From Cladocopium goreaui (taxonomy: Eukaryota; Sar; Dinophyceae; Suessiales; Symbiodiniaceae), in contig CAMXCT020002768.1 of the NCBI GenBank assembly GCA_947184155.2, positions 124,001 to 188,000 of the forward strand: a stretch of 64,000 nucleotides of DNA, written 5' to 3'. Below are positions 1 to 12,150 of this stretch, in pieces. The position numbers were made by a program, and so were the translations under genes. The first letter of the stretch is position 1; each line of letters opens with the position of its first letter. The notes under the pieces are model-generated. The model searched no databases. It had not been told where the DNA came from and saw nothing but the letters and a program-made list of their open reading frames with translations.

Positions 1-631
1 GTTATTGTTTTCTATAAGGTGGAGCAGACCTGTCCGATTGTTTATCCTGTTATGATTTGGTTGTATAATATGTGGGTGGGTCAGGGAAAAAGATAAGACA
101 GGTCTGGCTTCATAGATAAATTATTTCATAATTTATCTCAAAGTCCATTCCTTAGGTATAGGCTTTACAATTGGCTTTTGAATGAGGTGAGGTGTATAGG
201 TGGGTGCTATGATTTATGGTATAGTCTTCTTTATGATCTATTGTATTGTTTAGGTTGTTTGAGTTTTTTTTGTTTTGTTGTTTTGTTGTTATGATTTATG
301 TTATTGTTTTCTATAAGGTGTTGCTCCCCTGTCTTTGGTATTAACCCCATAGAATTTGCTTGTATAATAATGTGGGCGGTTAGATGAGAAAGACGGGATT
401 GCCTATGGCTAACTGATATATATATATATATAGAAATATATATAGAAATATGGAGGTTTAACCAACAAAGATAGGGATTGAATTGGGATTGAATTGGGAT
501 ACAATGTGGTGCTGGTGAAATCCATGGTCAACGGGTTGTTAGGATCTAGCGGAATCTGGTTGCATGACTTGACCAACAGTAACCTGACATTGGTCTATTT
601 CCCATAGCTATTTGAGTGTAGCAGAGGGTAT

Positions 632-746
632 CTGATTGGTGGTTTGGAACCATGGACTTTTATGACTTTCCATCATATTGGGAATGTCATCATCCCCACT
701 GACGAACTCCATCATTTTTCAGAGGGGTAGGTCAACCACCAACCAG
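632..746 (+). repeat. Family B element, copy 1
   Basis: Family B is about 100-115 bp. It starts with CTGGTTGGTGGTTTGGAAC and ends with AACCACCAACCAG, giving 13-bp terminal inverted repeats. Its asymmetric core carries CATATTGGGAATGTCATC and CTCCATCATTTTTCAGAGG. This copy has one mismatch in the left end (CTGATTGG). No coding capacity; a MITE-like non-autonomous element is the likely nature. Confidence 0.8.
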
Positions 747-949
747 TTATATATATATATATTAGCTATTGAACATGGACATAGAAATAGTGAGTTTTCC
801 CATTAAGAACGGTGATTTTCCAAAGCGACCATGGCCATGAAATCAGGAGGTTCCGGTGTCCATGGCCGTGGGCTTTCCCACCACGGATCGCAACGGTGCG
901 CTTGGCGGAACAAAGCGCACCAGTTGAGCAGTGTTCAAAGCCCTGGTTG

Positions 950-1110
950 ATGATTATATATATATATTATATATATATATTATATATATATGATATATAT
1001 ATATACATATACATAGTATATATATATACATATACATATATATATATACATAGTATATATATATACATACATATATATATATACATAGCATATATATATA
1101 TGTATATATG
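950..1110. repeat. TA/TATACA microsatellite
   Basis: Nearly uninterrupted alternating T and A with regular TATACATA interruptions. Confidence 0.9.
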
Positions 1111-1354
1111 TATGCTACCCAATCTGTTGGGGATTATCACAATCCATGGACGGGAATTGCGTTCTTGACCAGGCAGTATAAAGGGACTACGAGGGTTTTG
1201 AACACTGCTTAAGTATGGATTTCATGTTTGGGGAAACCATAGAAACGGTGGTTTGATATTGGAACCATATTTTGGAATATGATATCTGCACAGGATGATT
1301 GGTTGGATGTATTTGGTTATTTGGATTGACGATTTATTTGGTTTACCACATTTG

Positions 1355-1620
1355 TAACTACTATTACTATTATTATAACTACTACTATTGTTACTTTGAT
1401 TACTACTATTATTACGAAAATTACTACTATTACTATGATTGCAATATAGTAATCATAGTAGTAATATTAGGAATGGTGTCAATATTTATTGTAGTTATTC
1501 ATAGCAATATTAGGAATGTTACTATACTACTACTACTACTACTCCTGCTGCTGCTGCTGCTACTGCTACTACTACTACTGATATTTTTATGATTACAATA
1601 ATACTGTAATATTATTATTA
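1355..1620. repeat. ACT/ATT triplet-rich region
   Basis: Runs of TACTAC, TATTAT and CTGCTG triplets. Their frames read as homopolymer amino-acid tracts. Confidence 0.8.
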
Positions 1621-2135
1621 TTAATTATTATTATATATAAAAACTATTATATTGCTATATTATTTATTGGAATAGTAATATAATATTTTGATCACTACTT
1701 TGATTACTACTAGATTTTTGTTTAGGGTAATTACTAGATTATTTCTATATTACTGTAATTAGTATCCCAATGTTACCATTATTATGATTAGATTATATTA
1801 TTTCTATATTTCTGTTATGATACTATAAAAAATTACTGGTAATTATACTATTATTATATTGTACTATTATATTACACTAACTGTAATAATATGATCATAC
1901 TATAATTAATTGTACTTTAATTTACTATTATAAAAAACGATTATATATTATTACCCCATGTATAGTAAGTAATATTAAAGTTATAGAAAAATATTAGTTC
2001 TATATTACCCCAATGTTACCCCCAGTTATAAATCGTTCTTTTTTTTACACCATTTGTAATAGATAAACCATCTATTTCTATGGATCATGGCTTCCATGGC
2101 TATTCTAATGTCAATATATATTAGTTCTATATTAT

Positions 2136-2245
2136 TACCCTCTGGTAATTTAACGTAGCTATTGAACATGGCCATAGAAATAGTGGATTTTCCCATTGAA
2201 AATGGTGAATCGTTCCATAGTTTTTTGTTAGTTTACCAGAGGGTA
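2136..2245. repeat. Family A element, copy 1
   Basis: Family A is a 100-125-bp near-palindrome bounded by TACCCTCTGGT and ACCAGAGGGTA, which fits a TA target duplication around CCCTCTGG ends as in Tc1/mariner-type MITEs. The inner arms read AACATAGCTAT and ATAGCTATGTT, around a short asymmetric centre containing GGGAAAATCCACT or its complement. It has no coding capacity. Here the centre is in reverse orientation. Confidence 0.85.
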
Positions 2246-2570
2246 TATGTCCCATTGGCTTCCATGGATTATACTATTAGTAATAATTGGGGTAATACCC
2301 AATGTATAGTAACTAATATTAAAGTTATAGAAAAATATGAGTTCCAAAAATTACACCATTTCTAATAGATAAACCATCTATAAATCTTATTACTGCAATT
2401 ATATTACTTCTATATTACCCCAATGAACTAATATATTAGTTCTATAGATTATTACCCAATATTACCCAATATATATATATATATTACTTCTATACCCCAA
2501 TAATTAGTACTTCTATATTACCCCAATAATATTTATATTATTACCCAATAAATATTGGTGTCTTCCTCGG

Positions 2571-2702
2571 AATGGAGGTCTTTGGACCTGGCCCGTGCGG
2601 CGCCTGGATGCGGATCCTTTGGATTCCGGGGCTTCCGTGCGCCGGGAAGCCCGGGAATTGTCAGGACAGGTCACAACGGACGGGGGGCCCCGAGAAACCA
2701 TA
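2571..2702 (+). CDS. Orphan exon, unknown protein
   Basis: A GC-rich island in AT-rich DNA. The frame beginning at 2571 is open, rich in Arg, Asp and Glu, and contains VRREARELSGQVTTDG. It looks more protein-like than the other two frames. No family was recognised. The reverse strand is also open for 62 codons, so strand rests on agreement with the neighbouring exons. Confidence 0.35.
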
Positions 2703-3700
2703 GGAAAATGACCATTTAACCCACCAAAAATGGTAGTTGAATGGGATTTATAGCTGATTTATAAAATTTTATAGTAGCTAAATTTACTAACTTGGTGAAT
2801 TCTATGGTTTATGGTAGATAGAACGGACTGGTTCACGGCGTTTGTAAAGCAACTTAAAAATAGAAGGCCCCACTTAGTAGGACAGTCACGTATTTTTTTT
2901 ATGTGGATGTAATGAGAATATACTGGGGATAATGATAACCAAGAACACTCTCATTTGGGTCTTTTTTACAGGTTGTATACCCTCAATGGCAACGTTCATG
3001 GGAGGAATATGGAATCGAGACACCAACCAAAAGGAACAATTGACCCGGGGGCCCAAAAACTCAAATTCGAGCAACTACCAAAACAATACAAAAGGAACAT
3101 CCTGCCAAAATAGTGATGTTATATTATCTATTTCTATTATGTACCCTCCTGTAAATTAACATGACAATTCATTATTTCTTTTGTAGGTAATCATCGAACT
3201 AACTGGTTGATTTTCCATATGTTAGTCTACCCCAGGGTATCTGTTTTGGGGGTTGCTACACCGCAGCTTTTCCGCTGACCTGAGGCTATACTTCCTACCC
3301 AACTGGATATGCTGGCAGCCAGGGCCGGTGTCCTCAGGCTTCGCCTTTTTGTTCGGGTGCCCTTCTGTTCACCCCAAAATAGCTGGGATTCATGGCAAAT
3401 TCATGGATGGTCATCCCAAAAATGTGGTATGATTGGTTTTGATCTGTCCCCATTTGAAGTTTACAGATCAGCAAGTGATTTCAGATGTTTGAAACTTCAG
3501 GTCGCTGCTGCCGTGGCGACACCACCTCGGGAACGAGAGTGCCTCGGTGGAAAATGCCCGTCGCAAACCCATATCTACAAGGATTGATCAAATTTTTGTG
3601 TTCATATTTGTAGTTGACACCGGATAGATGGATGCGCAATCAGATAATCAGATCAGTTGTTGGGGATAAAATGGGATAAAACCTGCACATTGACCCAGAG

Positions 3701-3838
3701 TTGACATTTCGCCTGAGGCCTATCACTGGGACACCCTGAAAGCACTCTTTCAAGAGGCGCCAGGGGAGGAAATGAATGTCAGGTGGCTAAGGTCCTGGCG
3801 CCTCTTGTGGGCTGGAACAAAAGATGCCAATGGGACAT
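3701..3838 (+). CDS. Orphan exon, unknown protein
   Basis: An acceptor-like CCCAGAG precedes an open frame containing DISPEAYHWDTLKALFQEA and then Trp/Arg-rich sequence (RWLRSWRLLW). GC3 is high. Family A copy 2 starts at 3840, so the exon ends within a few bases of the repeat. A 14-bp perfect inverted repeat (3751-3764 and 3794-3807) lies inside the exon. No family recognised. Confidence 0.45.
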
Positions 3839-3839
3839 A

Positions 3840-3943
3840 TACCCTCTGGTAAACTAACATAACTATGGAAAATCACCATTTTTCATGGGAAAATCCACTA
3901 TAAATGGTGATTTTCCATAGTTATGTTAAATTACTAGAGGGTA
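3840..3943. repeat. Family A element, copy 2
   Basis: 104 bp, forward centre, right end with one mismatch (ACTAGAGGGTA). It abuts the exon at 3701-3838. Confidence 0.85.
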
Positions 3944-4169
3944 TCTAACAATAAAATGGGATAAAATGTAAATGTCATGGGAATACGGATATATAAAATT
4001 ATATAAATTCAACACTATAATGAGAATGTCATGGGAATATGATTACAAAATAGCTTTATATTGTCATTGGCCCAGAAGTTTCAAAGCACCGTGACACCAT
4101 TCCACTGACCGAGGTCGTATCGTGGAGTCAACTCAAATCTCCCCATGATTGACTCACCTTCTATATGGA

Positions 4170-4274
4170 TACCCTCTGGTAATTTAACGTAGCTATTGAA
4201 AATGGCCATTAATAGTGGATTTTACCTATTAAAAATTGTGATTTTCCATAGTTATGTTAGTTTATCAGATGGTA
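4170..4274. repeat. Family A element, copy 3
   Basis: 105 bp, reverse centre, degenerate right end (ATCAGATGGTA). Confidence 0.8.
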
Positions 4275-4718
4275 TCTCAGCAGGAACAGCGGCATGTTGA
4301 ATTTTCTATCTCAAAACTCAAACATCTTCTTGTTCTGCCGATGTTCTGTGGTTACGTCTCAGTTCTTGTTCCACTTTTCCTTGGGCTCAAATGACCACAT
4401 TCGGAATGATGGCTTTCTACCCAATTTTTTGCGAGCAGTTTTGCTCCGGCAATCTCACTTCTATCTCAGAACTTTTGCCGTTTTCTTCGCTGTTTTCTGG
4501 ACTTTTGTTGCTTGATTATGTATATTGCTGGTTAATGTTCGTTACATCAATACTCTCTCTCTCTCTATGTATATATGTATGTATATCTGTATATGTATAG
4601 AATATAGTATATATAGTGTATATAGTATATATAGTATATATATAGTATATATATAGTATATATAGTATATACAGATTATGTATCATTTAATATCCCATGC
4701 TACCCCCCCATTCCATTC

Positions 4719-4799
4719 CAACGAGATCAGAGAAATGCGCCAGGTGGAGTGCTGGGACTCTGTGAAGACCATGCCGCAGTTGCTGCAGAGGCGAGTCGT
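4719..4799 (+). CDS. Orphan exon, unknown protein
   Basis: The frame with NEIREMRQVECWDSVKTMPQ then LLQRRV has almost every third position G or C. A second + frame through the same DNA stays open to about 4897 but has weaker GC3. No family recognised. Confidence 0.35.
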
Positions 4800-4956
4800 C
4801 TGATGATTTCTGATGAAAAGGTGCCCAGAAATCCTCAGAAATCCTCAGAAATCCAATTGCCCAGAGTAAATTACGATCCCCAGAGTTCTTGTTCAACATA
4901 GACTTGGAAGTTTCACATGAGATTCACCATTTGACGGCAACAAAAAGTGCATGATT

Positions 4957-5100
4957 TCCTGGGCTTTTCACCGTGAACTCAGGGAGTTGCTCAGGTTGGA
5001 CTTCCTTCAACGTGATCGCCTGGGGAGCGGTCGTGCAGCTGCCACCTGTGCGCACGACGTCGAACTAACCTTTCAAGCTGGCTGGGCCATCCCTTCAACA
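4957..5100 (+). CDS. Orphan exon, unknown protein
   Basis: Open frame with an amphipathic Leu/Arg-rich helix (FHRELRELLRLDFLQRDRLG) followed by an Ala/Cys-rich stretch. It is GC-rich against its surroundings. A family B copy begins about 40 bp downstream. Confidence 0.35.
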
Positions 5101-5136
5101 AATGGAGGTTTCAAGCTGGGACAAATCATCTATAAT

Positions 5137-5239
5137 CGGTTGGTGCTTTGGAACATAAATTTTATTTTCCCATATATTGGGAATAGTAACCCCAGCTGAC
5201 TTTCATATTTTTCAGAGGGGTGGGTCAACCACCAACCAG
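5137..5239 (+). repeat. Family B element, copy 2
   Basis: Left end GGTTGGTGCTTTGGAAC, right end AACCACCAACCAG, same core orientation as copy 1. Confidence 0.8.
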
Positions 5240-5260
5240 ATAATGTGGAATCTATAGGAG

Positions 5261-5329
5261 CCGCCTCTGGTTAATTTAGATGGAAAACATGATGATTTGC
5301 CGAAAGCTATGTTCAAAGACCAGAGGGTA
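5261..5329. repeat. Family A element, truncated copy
   Basis: About 69 bp with CCTCTGGTTAATTTAGATGG on the left and CAGAGGGTA on the right. The centre is mostly deleted. Confidence 0.5.
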
Positions 5330-6003
5330 ATCTATGTTTTCATCTGGTGTCTTGTGACTTTGAGCTGAGAATTTATGATTTTACTTTTTTGACATGAATG
5401 AAGACTGCCTGATTTATTTCGAGTGGCTTGATTTCCGGCTATTCAGAGGTGGTTTCACCTGAGACCTTTTTCAATGAGGTACTTGGTCCACCATTAGTCG
5501 ACCTCATGAATCTTTGGGAGGGAATCCATTCACGGTACATTATATGATATTATATCATAACATATATCATCACCATTTCCGGATCATCCTACCTGACGAA
5601 CTAACGTTAACATCTGCCGCAGCTTCCGCAACCAGAGAGGTATGGTACCACCGCTGGTGGAGGATGACTATGTAGGACCATCGCACTTGGTGCCTCGTTC
5701 GGAGTTGCCACTGGGCTGTTTGGACAGTTGTCAGGTTGATGGTTTCTGTTTGGATGCTGATTCCAATTTCTGTTTGGATGGTGCTGAACGGTATGCATTG
5801 TGCAGATGTGTCCACCTCAAGATTAAAGCATGCGAAAACGCTCTAATTAATTATGTTTGATTGCCGAGCAGGTTTGCAGAGTGGCTACGTGTGAAACAGA
5901 AAGGACTGAAGTTTGAATCCAATACATATCTTTGACAATCAATTTTGACCATGTTGCCCTGGAAATACAGACTCGATGTCCCCTTGAGACAGGGAACACA
6001 TTT

Positions 6004-6091
6004 CGAGCTTCCGATGGCTACGACCTGACGCGCCCAAAGGCCCAAAGATTGGCACCCGAAGATAGAAGAGCTGGGTGCGGCTTCTCAAAGG
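6004..6091 (+). CDS. Orphan exon, unknown protein
   Basis: Open, basic frame (SDGYDLTRPKAQRLAPEDRR) ending before a GGTAGG donor-like site. No family recognised. Confidence 0.3.
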
Positions 6092-6621
6092 GTAGGTTTC
6101 GGGATGGTTGGGGTGCTGGGAATGGCGACCTGGGGAAGGTCAAATCCTATAATGATTTTGGCCTAGTTAGATGGCTGGGAGGGCCCCACCCTTGCATCAT
6201 TTTAAGCAGATTTCAGTGAGAATCTGCAGGGGACCCCCATAGTTCATGGCAGAATCCATGGTTTCCCTACTTGAAAATGCAGTTCAGTGAACTACGTGGA
6301 TGTATAACATTATATAACCATAGTTATAGGGATCCCATCTCCCAACTTCCAGGGGGTATTTTTCTTCGTGGTTAGGCTGCCTTCACAACCTTCACAGTAA
6401 CCTCAGTTGCACCCCGAATCACTATGTTGGATGGTTAAACCACCAGAAACCATGGTTTAATGAGTAAGCTGTAAATAAATATATACATATATAATATATA
6501 TTTAAAAACATACTTCTGATATAATTTATGATGGTTTGTGATAAATAAATTTATGAAACCATGGTTTTATAACCATGGCAAGTATCATAAATCAGCTGTA
6601 AATCCCCGTGGCGCCGGGCAG

Positions 6622-6728
6622 GGTACCGCCAACGGAGCCCCATGACCATCCGCTGGGAGCCGTCCGCACTTTGGCGGCCAAAATGGGGAAGATCCCGATG
6701 GAGTTCGATGTGGAAAATCCACGAAGAT
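6622..6728 (+). CDS. Orphan exon, unknown protein
   Basis: Preceded by GCCGGGCAG. The frame contains VPPTEPHDHPLGAVRTLAAK then MGKIPMEFDVENPR, with high GC3, and is among the most convincing orphan exons. Family A copy 4 starts two bases after the last sensible codon. Confidence 0.45.
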
Positions 6729-6729
6729 T

Positions 6730-6833
6730 TACCCTCTGGTAATTTAACATAGCTATTGAAAATGGCCATTAATACTGGATTTTACCATTAAACATGGTGA
6801 TTTTCAATAGCTATGTTAAATTACCAGAGGGTA
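6730..6833. repeat. Family A element, copy 4
   Basis: 104 bp, well-preserved ends on both sides, reverse centre. It directly follows the exon at 6622-6728. Confidence 0.85.
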
Positions 6834-7810
6834 TGATTTTCAACAATGTCTGTAATTATGATTCATCCAAGTAACATCGAGATAATAACATGAATCAACT
6901 TGATATAACATTGATATAACTATATTTGATAGTACTTACTTATATATGTATATGTATACAGCCTTGCTGTGTTTGACTTTTTGGGAACCCAGAACTGGAA
7001 TGTCCGATTTAATTCAATCTTGGGCTGGACGCTCTAGAAACGCATCGGCAGTTGTTCCTGTTCCATCAAAAGGGTGTCAGAGCAACTTGCAACATCCACA
7101 ATATCAGTTATTATCATACTAAACATATATATGGGGATGGGTCCAAACCTATTTTTGCAATATTAAGGGAATAACCATCCATTCACCAACTATTTTTGGA
7201 TAGGGGACTGTTTTGACTGCCATATGGAACACCAACAATGCCTCTATATCCAACAGCAAGAAAGGACCTGCAGCGAAGTCAAAGGCAGCCTCTAAATAAT
7301 ACACTCCGGCGATCAAACACGGCAGTGGAGAAGCACCCAAGAAAAGTTCAATGATGCGCCCATTTCGATGTCCATTGATTGGGGATTTCGCAGCTGGCCA
7401 TGTTTGATGTGCACCCATTGGCTTCGCGCTGGTGATTCACAGATTCGAACTTTGTTCCACGAAGATTTATGACATCCATTGGCATTAGCATGTAGGTGTA
7501 TAATTACATATAGTCTAATAGTAATAATGGATAATAGCCTGAGGACGTGCTGTCATTGTTGGACATTGCAACGAATATGTATCAATATTGATCAATTTCA
7601 CATATCATGTTGTCGCGAAGTCATTTAATGGGATTTTATAGGGATTTAATGGGATATTAATGGGAGATACCCGGCCTGGTAATTTGTCAATTGGACATAT
7701 CAACCCCTTCGAGACCCCTTGACTTACCAGGATGAGCTGGTGGATGACACACCCAAGGCGCACGGGGCTTGGATGAGGCAATCTCCATAGTAGAAATTCG
7801 TAGATGTTTC

Positions 7811-7940
7811 TACAAAGTGGGGCCCCCGTTCGATAGCTAAGTTGGTGAACATAACTCCAATTTCGCTATGGTTTATGGTAATAACTATAGTATTCATGGG
7901 GTCTATAAACCATCTTATAACTGGGGGGCCCCACATTGTA
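7811..7940 (+). repeat. Family C element, copy 1
   Basis: Family C starts TACAAAGTGGGGCCCCC and ends GGGGGGCCCCACATTGTA, so its ends are inverted repeats built around GGGGCCCC. The core carries GATAGCTAAGTTGGT and CTATGGTTTATGGTA. Noncoding, about 130 bp. Confidence 0.8.
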
Positions 7941-8122
7941 CTATGTTCTACTTGGGCTAAACCGCCAAGATGCGTTTCTTTTCCCCCGGTAAAGCGTGCT
8001 GTAACACTTGCAGTTCACAATACTTTGGGGCCTCCGAGGATGGTTGTTTATTTTTAGCCCATGAACTACAGTTATTTCAACATGGTTTATTGAACTGGTT
8101 GAAATGTTGTTTCAAGGATCTA

Positions 8123-8153
<31 letters not shown>

Positions 8154-8189
8154 GATAGCCTATATTAGTCTAGTTGCGTAGGAACGTAG

Positions 8190-8312
8190 CCCATTTTGAT
8201 GGATATTTTTCTAACGGTTTCTGTGAACGTTGGAGCCCACGGGAGGTCATGGTGCTGTATTGCGGCCCACTGGATCTCAAGCCGCAGATGCAGAAATTCA
8301 GGTCACTGTGGG
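8190..8312 (+). CDS. Orphan exon, unknown protein
   Basis: Open frame with FCERWSPREVMVLYCGPLDL and KPQMQKF. Moderately GC-rich. No family recognised and ends unresolved. Confidence 0.3.
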
Positions 8313-8791
8313 TCCCCTGGTTGGTCATGAGCTGCAAAAAAAGGATAGAACATGTTGGAGTTATATAAATAAAAGTCTAAGGTAGTGGGGATGACAAAAG
8401 AACATTCAATATGTTCGTTTTTTTTTTTTTGATTGCTAGAGTTCATGTTGGTTCTCAGCCATGGTGGACCTGGTGGAATGTGAACATTGATTCTATGTAA
8501 GGGTTTGATAACCATAATTTCGTGGTAAATGAATTCCTACAGCTTAGAATTTCAGTAGAGACAGCCAGTGAATTGGCAATACACTTAAATGGAGGTGTCC
8601 TAAAATGTGGGAGCCACCAATCATCCAAAACTTGTGATGTTTAATAGGAACACCAATGGTTTTGGGGTACCGTACCCCTATTTTAGGAGACATTTTAGGA
8701 AACATCCAAATGTTGTCAATGATCATCTGAAATAGAATTGGTGATCAACTTAAAGTATTGACACATAGAAAGATCATGGGTACATGTACAT

Positions 8792-8898
8792 TACCCTCTG
8801 GTAATTTAACATAGCTATGGAAAATCATCATTTTTAATGGGAAAATCCACTATTAATGGGCCATTTTCAATAGCAAACTGTTAGTTTACCAGAGGGTA
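8792..8898. repeat. Family A element, copy 5
   Basis: 107 bp, forward centre, right inner arm altered to ATAGCAAACTGTTAG. Confidence 0.8.
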
Positions 8899-9677
8899 AT
8901 TATAGATCATCTGAATTGGCTGAACGAGACTAGAATAATGGTGAACCTTGTAGATGATTTGCCCATCCATGGCTCACATCTTCATCCCCAAATCCGAAAA
9001 TGTTGCCAGAGTGGTCGACTCATGAATGTGATTGACCTTAGGCTTTGAGCTTTAGTAGAAACGACCCAAACTACATGCCCATGGAGTAAAAAACATATGA
9101 ACTTGAAAGCCTTTGCAGTAGCAAGCATCCAAGAAAGCGGTGAAATTGGGTGAGATTCCATCTGCGGGAGAAAGGTTGGTATCGTTTGTATCCTTGAGAC
9201 CTTGTGCTGAATCCCTTCAGCACAAACTTTGGACAACCTACTTCCATTTTCACATGAAAATTCGTTGATTCATGACACATCAAAATAGCTGTAAAGCATG
9301 GAGGTTTGACCCACCCTGAAATGGGAATACCGCAGGGCTCAAGGGGTTTTAGGAGCTCAGCATGGGGAGGGCACCCGGGTCAGCCCGTACTTTGTATATC
9401 TCATATTTGACTAAGGTTATGCTGGATGTTTGTTCGATTCTTTGGAAAAGGATCGTGCTGAAATTGTTCGCCACTCGTGTGTGGGTTTGATCCAAATTAG
9501 GTTCAGAATCAGATATTTGGTAATGAGTTGGCCATTCAAAATGTCAACCCGAAAGCAGTCACTCAGCTTTCACGCTTTCACCGTGCCTGCCAAGCCACAT
9601 CCCAACTAGTTATGACCAGACTCAGAAGGGCTTATCCCTCTGGGAGACGTTGTCATCGGCAGTTTTTTTTCGGAGCC

Positions 9678-11307
9678 ATGGCCCTGTTGTCGGATCGTGT
9701 GCGTGAAGCCTTCAAGACCTGGGATACTGAAGGAGATGGCACCATTACCAAGACTGGCCTGAAACTTTGGCTTGGAGATTCTGGTAGGAACATTTGGGAC
9801 TTTCAAAAAAAAACATAAAAAGGCGGGGGACTTTGGCTTTTTTCTGGGACTGAAATGGGAACGTTCGAATTGCCAAGACTGCTGGGCGGTGTCAGAGACA
9901 ATACTACCCCATTCTGCAATCTCGGGATGTTCTGAACCGCACAGGTACTGGGGAGATCAGGTTTGGCGTCAGGTGGTGTCATCTCAAGTTGTTTCACCAG
10001 AAAATTTCGGAAGGAGACTAATATGTATAGTTTCGAAGTTTACTAAAGAATGATTCGGCACAATCATCAATGGAGCTGGCTGGGTGACATGTTCAGAACT
10101 GTCCCCTCCCATTGGTTCGCAGACGCCACTGGAATGATAGTATCTTGGGACCCACATGGCTATATGATATCTGGTTATTTATTTCAGGTTGGTGAATTCT
10201 TGTAATTTAATTTAATTTATCAAGATAAGACATGATAAGACCGTGTTCCGGGAAAAAAAACACAGGCTAAGATCTTCAAGCAGATTTCCGTTTCTTCTTT
10301 TTTTGTTGCATCGGAAGGCCTGGTAGGATGACTCAGCCATGGCAGACCAAACATGGGATGGTGATGAACAACCATCCCAGGACTTTTCAGGGAACGCTTA
10401 GAGGAAGCCTGAAGATTTGGGGGTAAGACTTATGTTTACTGTTGATGTTTTTTCCCCCAAAACATAGAAAACACATGAAGAAAAATGAGCTTGTGGATTG
10501 ATTGGTACCCCTTTTAAGTTTAGATAGCCATTTCTTCAGACGTTGGGTGAATGACCATGGCACCACCAACCCTTGGTGTCTTAAGGATAGGGGATAGCCC
10601 GGCCGGTTTCCGGCGTTTTTTACGCTGAGGATCCGCCTCTTAAGAAAGATTGCTCCACAAGTGACCGAATCAGACGCTGGCGATTTCGTTGGGGTTCGTG
10701 TTGAAGGGAAGTTGGAGGAAGATCAGGGCACTTACTTATATATATTTTATAGATATAGACTGATATAGACTTTTGCGCTTGTAGTTGATAATGATCTTAT
10801 TTTGTTACAATGGAAAGTGGTTCCAGTTCAAATCGTTTGTCGTAATCTGAACATTCGGGTATATAATAAGCGATGAGGCTATGATGTCATATCACCAACC
10901 CAACCAAGCATTGTGCGATATATATATATATTATTGCAGAAGATTTCGGGAAGATACCAGCCAAAATGGAGACATAATTTTGAGCAATCTCTTGCTGTTG
11001 GAGATATCCGATTTTGGTTCTCTTTTGTGAAACTCATGATTATTTTTGCTAGTGGCTTCAGTCAAATGCCTGTTTTGGTTTTACAGAAATTCAGTGCTAA
11101 GTGATTTCCCCTGTTTCTTTCCCTTGGTTTCTGCTTGAATCATCATATTTTTTGTATGTTTTAGAACATCCCATTCCAAAGTTTTCCTGGGTCCAGCCCC
11201 AAGGACCTGGAGGTTCTCTTCGAAGCGGCGGGAGCTACAGATGCTCCGCCTGGGTCGGTGAAATATCTAGAGTTCATCACATATCTTTGGCCTCTTGGGC
11301 AGCAAAA
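9678..11307 (+). CDS. EF-hand protein, first three exons
   Basis: Three exons join with matching phases. Exon 1 (9678-9769) runs from ATG to a GC donor, phase 2. Exon 2 is 10630-10675, with a GC donor. Exon 3 (11204-11307) starts after CAAG. Together they encode a paired EF-hand. The first helix (SDRVREAFKTW) leads into loop D-T-E-G-D-G-T-I-T-K-T-G, which keeps D1, E3, D5, G6 and I8 but has Gly at position 12 instead of Glu. The exit helix is LRKIAPQVTESD, and the second hand is degenerate (VLFEAAG...GSVKYLEFITYLW, no acids at loop positions 1, 3 and 5). A calcium-sensing or structural role is inferred. The start codon is the first ATG before the helix. Later exons are uncertain. Confidence 0.65.
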
Positions 11308-11395
11308 GTAATGGGGGTAAAACAATGTCATACACCAGCCATTTGGGAATGGTTTATTTATACCACCTATTTATGGTGATTTGGGGGATGGACGT
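11308..11395. repeat. Family H element, diverged copy
   Basis: Starts TAATGGGGGTAAAACAATG, matching the left end of the full copy at 52466-52594. An inner GGGAATGGTTTATTTATACC resembles that copy's centre on the opposite strand. It begins at the donor of EF-hand exon 3. Confidence 0.5.
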
Positions 11396-11747
11396 GGCAC
11401 AGATGGTTTTTTTGTAGTTTTTTTTGAAGGGAAAGATAGCGTTTTTTTGCTGCTTAGGGATGTTTTATCTATGGTTTTTCGAATGGAAAAGGGAATCATT
11501 ATTGAGAAAGACATCAACCAACAACTTGGAATTGCAGGGTGTCTTTTGAAAAAATAGAGTGGTAAATCCACCATTTGGGGGATTCCACTATTGGGGATGA
11601 TCTTGGGGATGGCTACAACTTTGGGCAGCCACACAGGGATTAAACTTTGACCATCTATTGTTGGCGTCACTTTCTGTAATCACCAAACATGTCACTATTA
11701 GTTGATATTAGGTAACCTTCAAACTAATCAAACTAGTTCTTTGGTAT

Positions 11748-11851
11748 TACCCTCTGGTAATTTAACATAGCTATTGAAAATTGCCATTTATAGTTGATTT
11801 TCCCATTAAAAATGGTGATTTCCCATAGTTATGTTAGTTTACCAGAGGGTA
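11748..11851. repeat. Family A element, copy 6
   Basis: 104 bp with intact ends, reverse centre. Confidence 0.85.
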
Positions 11852-11940
11852 CAACATTTTTACATGATGGCAACCTCATCCACCCAAATTTGGTATACCG
11901 GTATACCGGTATGGCCTTTCCTCAACAACATGGGGGTAGT

Positions 11941-12042
11941 CTGACGTAGCTAAAATCACCATGTTTTTTTGGGAACTCATCATGTTAACCATCTACAAAT
12001 GGGCCATGGCTTCCATGGGCTATGTTAAATAACCAGAGGGTA
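11941..12042. repeat. Family A element, degenerate copy
   Basis: The right half is clear (CCATGGGCTATGTTAAATAACCAGAGGGTA region). The left end lacks CCCTCTGG. Confidence 0.5.
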
Positions 12043-12150
12043 TCATTATATAATATACAATCAGCACGGTGGTTTAGCCCTTCACATATCTTGGCTAACC
12101 TTGGCTAACCTCACAGATTGTTTCCTCGATGTTTAGTGGATCATCGTCAG

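Larger units (their letters stand above)
1..2570. other. AT-rich noncoding region
   Basis: No frame with exon-like GC3 was seen. The stretch holds a duplicated segment (1-110 and 300-408, both opening with TTATTGTTTTCTATAAGGT), a TA/TATACA microsatellite (about 950-1110), ACT/TTA triplet runs (1355-1620) and long AT-rich filler. One family B copy and one family A copy also lie here. Open frames inside these runs translate to poly-Tyr/Ile or poly-Leu and are composition artefacts. Confidence 0.7.

Noticed and set aside
8185..8205. Possible dinoflagellate spliced-leader relict (ACGTAGCCCATTTTG)
   Set aside because: It resembles CCGTAGCCATTTTGGCTCAAG but has an extra C and lacks the GGCTCAAG end, so it is probably chance.
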